Source: Desulfobacterales bacterium
Lineage (GTDB): Bacteria > Desulfobacterota > Desulfobacteria > Desulfobacterales > JAEINQ01
NCBI GenBank assembly: GCA_016342285.1
Contig: JAEINQ010000013.1
Location: 43,396-107,395, forward strand
DNA: 64,000 nt
Direction: 5' to 3'
Positions 1 through 7,094 of this stretch are shown here, piece after piece. The first letter of the stretch is position 1. Each line of letters starts with the position of its first letter. Made by a program: the position numbers and the translations under genes. The notes under the pieces are model-generated. The model ran no database searches. It saw only the letters and a list, made by a program, of their open reading frames with translations, and had not been told where the DNA came from.

Positions 1-1
1 C

Positions 2-709
2 ATCGAAGAAATCCACGACCGGGCCGCCCAGCTCTTTGCCATGATGTTCGGAAAGGAGGTCACCCCGGATCTTTTTACGGACGCAAAACCGATCCTTGAA
101 GGGGATAAAAAAGACATCGAGGAATGCTACCCGGGGTGCTTTACCGACGCCCGGGTGCCGATCTACCTCGAACACCTCATCGAAGTCGGCGAAAACATCC
201 GCCAGGTGACCGACAGCATCGGCATGGACTGGTGGGACACCTCCCATTATCACCCCCTGGCCCAGTGGCGACCCTGCCCGGCACACGAGGAAGATGGGAG
301 CGAATACGATTTGTTCATCGCATCGAGCCGCCTGCCCCTTCACGGCCAGTCCCACAGTGCCGACAATCCCTGGGTGGACGATGTGTGCCGGCACAGCCGG
401 ATGGACTATAACATCCTGCTAAACAACGAAACCGCGTCCCGTAAAGGGATTTGCGACGGTGATACTGTCTGGATCGAATCGAAAACCGCCCGGGTCCGGG
501 GAAAAGTGCGCGTGACCGGCGCCGTACACCATGAAACCCTCGGAATCCTGGGCGGGCACCTCGGCCAGTGGGCAAAAGAAAAAACCATTGCCCGGGGAAA
601 AGGGGTCCACATCAACTCCCTGGTGGCCCATGACTGGGACATGGTCGGCACCATTACCGGCCAGCTCGACACCTGTGCCAGGGTCAAAATCTACAAGGAC
701 GAGGGCTGA
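2..709 (+). CDS. Molybdopterin oxidoreductase catalytic subunit, C-terminal part (partial)
   Basis: The reading frame is open from the window edge, so the gene begins upstream and only about 235 C-terminal residues are visible. The last 130 residues look like the molybdopterin-dinucleotide-binding domain of the DMSO reductase superfamily: a YDLFIASSR start, then NILLNNETA and GDTVWIES, the usual beta-barrel features that close over the cofactor. The N-terminal Fe-S and Mo-ligand region is missing, so the substrate (polysulfide, thiosulfate, tetrathionate, or an organic hydroxylation) cannot be assigned. It is followed after 4 nt by a four-cluster Fe-S subunit with no NrfD-type membrane anchor behind it, so the enzyme may be a two-subunit soluble or peripheral complex. 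The family call is firm; the substrate is unknown. Confidence 0.85.
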   Translation: MEEIHDRAAQLFAMMFGKEVTPDLFTDAKPILEGDKKDIEECYPGCFTDARVPIYLEHLIEVGENIRQVTDSIGMDWWDTSHYHPLAQWRPCPAHEEDGSEYDLFIASSRLPLHGQSHSADNPWVDDVCRHSRMDYNILLNNETASRKGICDGDTVWIESKTARVRGKVRVTGAVHHETLGILGGHLGQWAKEKTIARGKGVHINSLVAHDWDMVGTITGQLDTCARVKIYKDEG

Positions 710-713
710 TGTC

Positions 714-1334
714 ATGAAACGTTACGGGATGGTTATCGACTTGCGGCTTTGCATTTCCTGCAACGCCTGCACCGTTGCGTGCAAGGCCGAGCATGGCACG
801 GGGCCTGGCGTCTTTTGGTGCAAGGTCCTGGAGAAAGAGACCGGAAAATACCCCAGAGTGCGGCGTTTGTTCATCCCTGTGCTGTGCAACCATTGCGCCG
901 ATCCGCCTTGCGAAAAAGTCTGCCCCACCGGGGCCACCTTCATCGATGAAAACGGCCTGGTGCAGGTCGATGCCAAACGGTGCATGGGCTGCAGTGCCTG
1001 CATCCTGGCTTGTCCCTACGACGCCCGCACTCTGGTGGAGGAAGAACGGTTCTATTTTCCGGATACGCCGATCCCCCATGGCGTGGACGAGCTTCGGGGG
1101 CAAAAGGGGGTCGTCCAGAAGTGCACGTTCTGCGCCGAGCGGCTGCGACGCGACGAGGTTCCCGCCTGCGTGGAGGCCTGCCCGACCTCATGCCGGATTT
1201 TCGGCGATGTCAATGACCCGGAAAGCGAAATTTCCAAGGCGCTTCGGGAGGAACGCTGCTTTCGTCTCCTGGAGGAGAGCGGAACGGATCCTTCGTCCTG
1301 GTACATCCGGTGGAAGCCTTCCCAGCGCCCGTAG
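714..1334 (+). CDS. Four [4Fe-4S] ferredoxin-type subunit of the molybdoenzyme (DmsB/PsrB-like)
   Basis: A 206-residue protein starting MKRYGMVIDL. Four cysteine groups are visible: CISCNACTVAC near residue 13, CNHCADPPCEKVCP near 58, CMGCSACILACP near 88, and CTFCAERLRRDEVPACVEAC near 137, the arrangement of DmsB, PsrB and TtrB electron-transfer subunits with four cubane clusters. There is no twin-arginine signal, as expected for a subunit carried by its partner. It begins 4 nt after the catalytic subunit and must be co-translated with it. No membrane anchor gene follows; the next gene is a hydro-lyase, so electrons may go to a soluble or distantly encoded acceptor. Confidence 0.9.
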   Translation: MKRYGMVIDLRLCISCNACTVACKAEHGTGPGVFWCKVLEKETGKYPRVRRLFIPVLCNHCADPPCEKVCPTGATFIDENGLVQVDAKRCMGCSACILACPYDARTLVEEERFYFPDTPIPHGVDELRGQKGVVQKCTFCAERLRRDEVPACVEACPTSCRIFGDVNDPESEISKALREERCFRLLEESGTDPSSWYIRWKPSQRP

Positions 1335-1464
1335 ATATGTGCCGGTGTGGGAAACCGACCCACGTCGCTCAAACGATGCTGCCACGGGTTACCCCTCACA
1401 AACAATGGGAAAAGCAGTGGCCAAACCGCAACGCCCAATCGCATTTTGAACAGGAGCTTCGACT

Positions 1465-2736
1465 GTGACCATGACGCTTGCTGAACAGATTCTCGCCAGG
1501 GCCTCCAGGCGGGACCGGGTGGCGCCCAATGAATACCTGACGGCGAAAATCGATCGGTTCATCACCCACGAGGCGTTTGCCGCCGTGTTTTTGAAGCTGG
1601 CCGCCCTGGGGAGACAGAAAATCCGGGACCCCGACCGGGTGGTCGTGGTTCTTGATCACTATGTGCCGGCACCTACCCAGCGGGCGGCGACCATCCACCA
1701 ACTGGTCCGGCAGGGGGTGGCCCAGTTCGGCATCCGAAACTTCTACGGACTCAACGAGGGGATCGCCCATCAGGTGATGATGGAAAAAGGGCATGTAGCC
1801 CCCGGCGACCTGGTGGTGGGAACCGATTCTCACACCTGCACTTACGGGGCTCTGGCCGCAGCGTCCTGCGGCATCGGCGTTTCCGAAATGACCTACGCCA
1901 TGGTCACCGGAGAGCTCTGGTTCCGCGTGCCGGAAACCATCCGGTTCATTTTGGAAGGACAACTCCGATTCCCCGTGATGTCCAAGGACGTGATTCTTAA
2001 AATTGCAGGGGCGTATTCGGCCGATGCGGCCCAGTACAAATCGGTGGAGTTCACCGGCCCGGCCGCTGATGCCATGAGCATGTCCTCGCGGATGACCATG
2101 TGCAACATGGCCGTTGAGATCGGCGCCAAATTTGGTTTTTTCTACCCGGATTCCAAAACATCCCGATGGCTGACCCGGCAAGGGGTGGAAGTGCCCGACA
2201 TGTCGCCCTTTGAATCGGGAGGAAGCGCCAACCAGACCTACGAGCTGGATGTGTCGGCCCTCGAACCCCAGGTGGCCGTCCCCCACGCCGTGGATCATGT
2301 CCGACCGGTATCCGAACTGCAGGATATCCCGGTCCACCAAGCTGTTCTGGGCGGGTGCACCAATGGGCGCCTGGAGGACCTGAAGGCGGCATCGCAGATT
2401 CTGCGGGGCCGACAGGTCGATCCGGGCACCCGGCTTTTAGTGGTGCCGGCGTCCCGGGATGTCTACCTGGCGGCCATCAAAGACGGCTCCCTGGAAACCC
2501 TTTCAACGGCCGGTGCCGTCATTTTAAACCCGGGCTGCGGCCCTTGCTTTGGCGGTCACATGGGGATCCTGGGCAACGGCGAGAATTGCATCGCCAGCAC
2601 CAACCGGAATTTCAAGGGCCGGATGGGAAACGATCAGGCCAATATCTACCTGGCATCGCCGACCACGGTCGCCGCCTCGGCGGTAAAGGGGAAAATTGCC
2701 GATCCTCGGTCCATGGAACCGGAAACAAGTGAGTAA
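1465..2736 (+). CDS. LeuC/aconitase-family hydro-lyase, large subunit
   Basis: A 423-residue member of the 3-isopropylmalate dehydratase / homoaconitase large-subunit family, of the short archaeal-like class. TDSHTCT lies near residue 120, the first Fe-S cysteine region GGCTNGR near 295 and NPGCGPCFGG near 355; together they bind the catalytic [4Fe-4S] cluster. It pairs with the small subunit gene downstream. The family includes isopropylmalate, homoaconitate, citraconate and 2,3-dimethylmalate dehydratases, and the sequence alone does not choose. The absence of leuA and leuB and the presence of a lyase of the dimethylmalate/methylisocitrate lyase family downstream argue for a catabolic hydro-lyase. 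GTG at 1465 is preferred because CAGGAG lies 8 nt before it; ATG 1471 is an alternative. Confidence 0.85.
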   Translation: MTMTLAEQILARASRRDRVAPNEYLTAKIDRFITHEAFAAVFLKLAALGRQKIRDPDRVVVVLDHYVPAPTQRAATIHQLVRQGVAQFGIRNFYGLNEGIAHQVMMEKGHVAPGDLVVGTDSHTCTYGALAAASCGIGVSEMTYAMVTGELWFRVPETIRFILEGQLRFPVMSKDVILKIAGAYSADAAQYKSVEFTGPAADAMSMSSRMTMCNMAVEIGAKFGFFYPDSKTSRWLTRQGVEVPDMSPFESGGSANQTYELDVSALEPQVAVPHAVDHVRPVSELQDIPVHQAVLGGCTNGRLEDLKAASQILRGRQVDPGTRLLVVPASRDVYLAAIKDGSLETLSTAGAVILNPGCGPCFGGHMGILGNGENCIASTNRNFKGRMGNDQANIYLASPTTVAASAVKGKIADPRSMEPETSE

Positions 2737-2748
2737 ACCCTATCGTTG

Positions 2749-2848
2749 CAAAAGCCGGAGGGCTCCAGAGCCAAGGCGCAAAGGGTGAAGTCGTAGCAGT
2801 TTTACTGCGAACCCTTTGCAACGCCGGATCTGGAGTTCTCCGGCTTTC
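2749..2848. repeat. Long imperfect inverted repeat between the two hydro-lyase subunit genes
   Basis: Arms of about 38 nt (2749-2786 and 2811-2848) share AAAGCCGGAG..CTCCAGA..CC and end in CAAAGGGT / ACCCTTTG. The 24-nt centre holds a small secondary stem (TAGCAGT / ACTGC). No T-run follows, so it is not a classical terminator. It occupies a 262-nt gap between large- and small-subunit genes that are normally adjacent, and looks like a REP or MITE-type insertion. Confidence 0.7.
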
Positions 2849-2998
2849 CCGAAGGGTAAAAAACAAAAGGAAAAACGTTCATGTTCTGGAGTTAACCAGT
2901 TGTGGAGTCCAAAAGGTTCTGAAAAAAAGAGCTTTTGCGATGCAATACATGGGTTTTAACCAATTTCAGCATGTTTTTTATGCAACCATAGGGAAAAT

Positions 2999-3499
2999 AT
3001 GGAAACCATCATTGGACCCGTTTGGATTTTTGGAGACGACATCGACACGGATGCCATCGTTTCCGGCCTTTATCTGGATGCGCCCATCGAAGAAGCCGTG
3101 CCCCACGTGCTCGAAAATGTCCGGCCGGATTTTCCCAAGGGCGTCCGGCCGGGCGACCTCATGGTTGCCGGGCGTAATTTCGGATGCGGCTCAAGCCGGG
3201 AGCAGGCCGCAGAAGCCCTGCGGTCCATGGGCATCGGGTGCATCGTGGCGGAATCCTTTGGCCGCATTTTCTTCCGCAACGCCGTTGCCGTCGGACTGCC
3301 CGTGCTGACCTGTCCGGGCGTCTCGGCGGCCTTTGGGGAACAACATACCGCCGTCATTGATCTGGCCCGTGCCGGGGTGGAAAACCGTCAGACAGGTGAG
3401 ACGATGACCGGTCATCCATTGTCGCCGGAAATGATACGGATCATTTCGGCCGGCGGGGTACTGGCTCTGCTTCAAAACCAAAAGGAGGGTTACAAGTGA
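2999..3499 (+). CDS. LeuD/aconitase-family hydro-lyase, small (swivel) subunit
   Basis: A 166-residue swivel-domain protein beginning METIIGPVWIFGDDIDTDAIV, the usual start of the LeuD/HacB family, with the substrate-loop motif GCGSSREQA near residues 61-69. It completes the active site of the large subunit at 1465. No strong ribosome-binding site is evident. The last codons contain the strong AAGGAGG that serves the next gene, and its stop overlaps that gene's GTG by 4 nt, so expression of the hydrolase is coupled. The substrate is unassigned, as for the large subunit. Confidence 0.87.
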   Translation: METIIGPVWIFGDDIDTDAIVSGLYLDAPIEEAVPHVLENVRPDFPKGVRPGDLMVAGRNFGCGSSREQAAEALRSMGIGCIVAESFGRIFFRNAVAVGLPVLTCPGVSAAFGEQHTAVIDLARAGVENRQTGETMTGHPLSPEMIRIISAGGVLALLQNQKEGYK

Positions 3500-4350
3500 A
3501 CTCTTGGCAGTCCTTTTTCGCGTCACCATGTCCCTTGAAACTTTATGTTTTTCACACGGGTTTCATTCACATGAAGGGGAATATCCATTTCAACAAGAAA
3601 AGCCCCGACTTCAAGAGCCGGCCCGTGGACCGCCGGTTCAACCCGGTATACGCCTTTCTGGTCCGCCACCCAAAAAAGGGAAACCTGCTTTTAGACACCG
3701 GTCTTTGCGGATCCTTTGCCGAAAAGCGATTCGGCAATTTCGGGTGGCTCCTGGGACGCATCGCCCAGGCACGCAGCGATCCGGCAATGGACAGCGTGTC
3801 GCGAATGGCATCGCTGGGCCTGGCGCCCGGCGATCTCGACCACATCCTGCTCTCACACCTGCACCTGGACCACCCCAGTGGACTGCCCCAGCTCAAAGGG
3901 AAAACATCCGCCCCGGTTTACGTGGACGAACGGGAAGCCAAGGCCGCTTCGGGCCTTTTTGCCCTGTTTCAGGGGTACATCCGTTCCCACCTGGACGGAT
4001 TTGTCATTAAGAACTATCAGTACCGATCCCCCGTTGCCCCCTTTGACGAAGTCATGGATTTTTTTGGAGACGGGTCGGCCTTTGTCATCGCCACCCCCGG
4101 ACACTCTCCCGGACATGTCTCGGTGCTTCTCAACGCGGAAAACGGGCCAATCTTCCTGACCTTTGACGCCGCCCACCGACGGGCCAACCTGGAAGACGGG
4201 ATTCCCCCCATCGGCGATTTCGCCGCAGGCCGGGAGACCCTGGTGAAAATCCGGCGGTTTAAAGAGGAATTTCCGGACATGCGATTTATCTTCAGTCACG
4301 ATCCGGACCAGATGGGCGAATTTCCGCTGGCACCCGATCCGGTGACCTGA
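3496..4350 (+). CDS. Metallo-beta-lactamase-fold hydrolase (lactonase/glyoxalase II-like)
   Basis: A 284-residue protein with the dinuclear zinc motif SHLHLDH near residues 119-125, a further His in TPGHSPGH near 200, an Asp in FDAAH near 222 and SHDPDQ near 273, as in AHL lactonases and other single-domain MBL hydrolases. No signal peptide is seen; it should be cytoplasmic. GTG at 3496 is chosen because AAGGAGG precedes it by 8 nt and it overlaps the LeuD stop. In this operon a lactone or thioester-opening step before or after the hydro-lyase is plausible, but that is inference from position only. Confidence 0.8.
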   Translation: MNSWQSFFASPCPLKLYVFHTGFIHMKGNIHFNKKSPDFKSRPVDRRFNPVYAFLVRHPKKGNLLLDTGLCGSFAEKRFGNFGWLLGRIAQARSDPAMDSVSRMASLGLAPGDLDHILLSHLHLDHPSGLPQLKGKTSAPVYVDEREAKAASGLFALFQGYIRSHLDGFVIKNYQYRSPVAPFDEVMDFFGDGSAFVIATPGHSPGHVSVLLNAENGPIFLTFDAAHRRANLEDGIPPIGDFAAGRETLVKIRRFKEEFPDMRFIFSHDPDQMGEFPLAPDPVT

Positions 4351-4426
4351 AAGTGTTTTCGGCCGGACGGGGTTCTGCCCGGGGTAACGGGCGCTAAGCG
4401 GCTCAGACAGTTCCGAGCCGCGTGCC

Positions 4427-4471
4427 GGCACCCTCCTGGCCGTGGCGGGAACAATTTTTATCCATATGAAA
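4427..4471. repeat. Short dispersed repeat, copy I1
   Basis: GGCACCCTCCTGGCC followed by TGGC.GG.ACA.TTTTT.TCCATA.GAAA matches 27606-27650 closely although the two surroundings are unrelated. It lies about 40 nt upstream of the next gene, behind a GC-rich stretch capable of pairing (CGGCTC..GAGCCG). Confidence 0.55.
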
Positions 4472-4508
4472 CAGCGAAGCGCCATAAACCTTTTCAAGGG
4501 AGACAGCC

Positions 4509-5459
4509 ATGAAGGAAAAAACCAGGGAGGCACTGGCAGAATACGTCCGGACCGTTTCCGGGAACTGCCGGGAACTGATGCGAGAAACCGAGCGTCTGGC
4601 CTGTTTTGTGGAGGATCTTTTGAAATACAAAGATCTCTACGATACGTCGCCGGAGAGTGTGGACCGGCGATATACAAAAATCGGACCGGGCCTGATGCTG
4701 CTGGAAGACGGAAAGCTCTATATGAACGCAGTCAGCGGTTCGACCCCGGTCGACGACCGGATCAAACGAGAGCTTCACCTTTTCGAAAATGCCAAAACCC
4801 GCCTGAAAGATGCCTTTTACCGCCTCCGCTACTGTGACGAATTGTGGTTTTTCACCAACGAGACCGTGGCCTCGGGGTATATGGAATACGAATACATCGC
4901 AGACATTCCGCCCGAAGGGATCGATCTCACGGCGATTCACGCCATGCGGATCGTCCGGCTGAACTGGTTTGACATCGTCAACCCGGCAAACAATCCGGAG
5001 CGCAGGGGCGTCTGGTCCCCATTTCCGTTCATTGAATTGTACGGCCAGTGGATCTTCTCCTACCACTACCCCTTTTTTGAAGACGACAAATTCAAGGGCG
5101 CGTTTGTTCCCCACGCCAAAATCGAACCCATGCTCGAGGACTCCATCTACCGGAGCGAAGAAAAAATGATCGCCGTACACGACGATTCCACCCTCATCGG
5201 GGTCAATGCGGCGGCGCAAAAGGAATTCGATCTTCAACCTTACAAATATCGTGTCTGGGCGGACATCACCCAGGCCATGAACTACGTGAGAAACGATCTG
5301 GATCTCATGAGAAGCGAATCCGAGGATTTCGTCTGGCTGGCCGACGGCATCAAATGGCAGACGGAATTCGACCTGACCATCAACGGCAAGAACTACACGG
5401 TCATCAAAGAGCGGGTCCCTGAAATCGGGGTCAGCCTGGTCGCCCTGATCGACAAGTAG
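4509..5459 (+). CDS. Soluble dCache-like ligand-binding protein, no output domain
   Basis: A 316-residue protein with no signal peptide or membrane segment. Residues 1-30 are a short helical lead-in and roughly 40-230 resemble a double-Cache sensor module: strands such as LMLLEDGKLYMNAV, a long helix with ELWFFTNETVASGYMEYEY, then GVWSPFPFIELYGQWIFSYHYPFF typical of the Cache pocket. The remaining 80 residues (VHDDSTLIGVNAAAQ onward) are not recognised. Cache domains are normally extracytoplasmic parts of chemoreceptors and kinases; a free cytoplasmic version inside a catabolic operon is unusual. A ligand-binding or accessory role for the pathway substrate is inference. It is followed 25 nt later by the lyase gene. 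Confidence 0.55.
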   Translation: MKEKTREALAEYVRTVSGNCRELMRETERLACFVEDLLKYKDLYDTSPESVDRRYTKIGPGLMLLEDGKLYMNAVSGSTPVDDRIKRELHLFENAKTRLKDAFYRLRYCDELWFFTNETVASGYMEYEYIADIPPEGIDLTAIHAMRIVRLNWFDIVNPANNPERRGVWSPFPFIELYGQWIFSYHYPFFEDDKFKGAFVPHAKIEPMLEDSIYRSEEKMIAVHDDSTLIGVNAAAQKEFDLQPYKYRVWADITQAMNYVRNDLDLMRSESEDFVWLADGIKWQTEFDLTINGKNYTVIKERVPEIGVSLVALIDK

Positions 5460-5484
5460 CCCACCGGTCCAATGGAGAAGACCC

Positions 5485-6369
5485 ATGAGAGAAGAGAAAA
5501 ACCTGCGAAAAAAAATCGAGGAAGGCCGTCTGGTTTCCGCACCCGGCGCCTATGATGCCCTGACCGCAAAGATTGCCGCATCCCAGGGGTTTGAATCCGT
5601 CTATATGACCGGGTTCGGCACATCGGTTTCGCATTTTGGCCTGCCGGACATGGGCTTTTTGACCATGACGGAAATGGTCGAAAACGCCCGGCGCATGTCC
5701 GATGCGGTGGAGATCCCCCTGATCGCCGATGCGGATACGGGATACGGCAACGCCATGAATGTTGTGCGCACCGTCAGAGAGTATGAAAACGCAGGCGTTT
5801 CGGCCATTCATCTGGAGGATCAGACCTGGCCCAAACGATGCGGCCACATGTCGGGAAAACAGGTGGTCGACGCCGAAGAGATGCTGTCTAAGATCCGTGC
5901 GGCGGTGGATGCCCGCCGGGACCCGGACTTTTTGATTATCGCTAGAACCGACGCCCTGGCCATTGAGGGATTCGACGCGGCCATTGACCGGGCTCATCGG
6001 TTTGCCGAAGCCGGCGCGGACATCCTCTTTGTCGAGGCGCCCCAAAGCCATGAACAAATGGCGGAAATCCCCAAACGGTTGCCCGAACGGCCGTTGCTGA
6101 TCAATATGGCCCCACTGACGCCTAACCTGAGCATGGATGAACTGGAGGGGTTGGGATATTCGGTGGCGATTTTTCCCGGGATATGCCTGGCGGCCGCGAT
6201 TCAAGGATGCATGGATGAGGTTCGGCAACTTCGTGAAAACGGCCGGCAAAAGGATTTTTCCCAATGGGGGCAATCCTTTGCCGATCTTAACAAATGGCTC
6301 GAAGCCCCGCGCTATTCGGAAATGGAGCAGCGGTACCGATCGGATTTTGACCAAAAAGGGAATGGGTAA
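5485..6369 (+). CDS. Isocitrate lyase / PEP mutase-family carbon-carbon lyase (dimethylmalate or methylisocitrate lyase-like)
   Basis: A 294-residue TIM-barrel enzyme with DADTGYGN near residue 82, EDQ near 110 and the active-site loop PKRCGH at about 116-121. The catalytic Cys is therefore present, separating it from oxaloacetate hydrolases and PEP mutases that lack it. Such enzymes cleave 2-hydroxy- or methyl-branched dicarboxylates to pyruvate or glyoxylate plus succinate or propionate. KRCGH occurs in 2,3-dimethylmalate lyase as well as methylisocitrate lyase. Next to LeuCD-type dehydratase genes it recalls the DmdAB-Dml end of nicotinate fermentation, though nothing else of that pathway is here. 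The exact substrate is open. Confidence 0.82.
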   Translation: MREEKNLRKKIEEGRLVSAPGAYDALTAKIAASQGFESVYMTGFGTSVSHFGLPDMGFLTMTEMVENARRMSDAVEIPLIADADTGYGNAMNVVRTVREYENAGVSAIHLEDQTWPKRCGHMSGKQVVDAEEMLSKIRAAVDARRDPDFLIIARTDALAIEGFDAAIDRAHRFAEAGADILFVEAPQSHEQMAEIPKRLPERPLLINMAPLTPNLSMDELEGLGYSVAIFPGICLAAAIQGCMDEVRQLRENGRQKDFSQWGQSFADLNKWLEAPRYSEMEQRYRSDFDQKGNG

Positions 6370-6413
6370 ACCAGAAGAATCCGCAACAGATATCTAAAAC
6401 CAAGGAGGATAAT

Positions 6414-6818
6414 ATGCTGTTTATGTCCAAACCGTGGGTCGAAACCCTGGCCAAGGCCTTGCAAGAGGATCCCAAATACCAGAAAAAAGCAAAAGGGTTC
6501 GACAGCCTTTACCAGATCATTTGCACCCCGAGTCCGGAGCAGGGCGTCCCGGAAATGCGCGCCTGCGGCCTGCTGCTTCCCGATGCAACCCAAACATGGG
6601 AAGGCATCCGGGAAGATGTGGACTACACCATGTCGGCGCCCTACGAGATTTTCTATAAAATATACAAGGGCCAGATGGGGGCCGTGCTGGCCATCACCTC
6701 GGGCAAGGCCAAGGTCAAGGGGAACATTCCGAGAATGCTTCGCTATACGGCAGGTACCAATATGTTCGTCGCCATCATGAAAACCATTCCAACGAAATTT
6801 GAAGGGGACTTTGCCTGA
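6414..6818 (+). CDS. Small SCP2 sterol-carrier-like protein
   Basis: A 134-residue protein preceded by AAGGAGG at the ideal distance. The centre and C-terminus (DVDYTMSAPYEIFYKIYKG, then AITSGKAKVKGNIPRMLRY) have the strand-helix and GK.KVKG pattern of SCP2 domains, which bind fatty-acyl or other hydrophobic ligands and in bacteria are often found beside acyl-CoA enzymes. It closes the plus-strand run. The facing gene at 7095 also carries an SCP2 domain, so two proteins with this fold meet here. Ligand unknown. Confidence 0.7.
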   Translation: MLFMSKPWVETLAKALQEDPKYQKKAKGFDSLYQIICTPSPEQGVPEMRACGLLLPDATQTWEGIREDVDYTMSAPYEIFYKIYKGQMGAVLAITSGKAKVKGNIPRMLRYTAGTNMFVAIMKTIPTKFEGDFA

Positions 6819-7094
6819 TTCTTTCCAGCTGGAACCGTTTGCGTCGAATGCCGACAGAATAGAAAAGGAGACCTGAAAACAAATTGAATTTGACGATTTG
6901 GGGTCGCACCAGTCTATCCTTTTATGATCACATATCTTTTCTCCCAAGAGAGGGTGTTTTGACCTGCAATATCGCAATTTCTATGGTCGAAATAGGCGTT
7001 ATATGGTTTCACGGCTTCTCTCGGTTCGAAGCACTCTCGTATTACCTCTTATCAAACTGAAAATCAGAGCGCTGGCAGACTTAGCATCAATTTG

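Noticed and set aside
1396..2340. 314-codon open frame antisense to the LeuC-type gene
   Set aside because: The opposite strand carries conserved Fe-S motifs; this one has none.
5485..6369. Assignment of the lyase to methylisocitrate lyase (prpB) and the LeuCD pair to leucine synthesis
   Set aside because: No prpC, prpD, leuA or leuB gene is present; the context fits several substrates and a name would overstate it.
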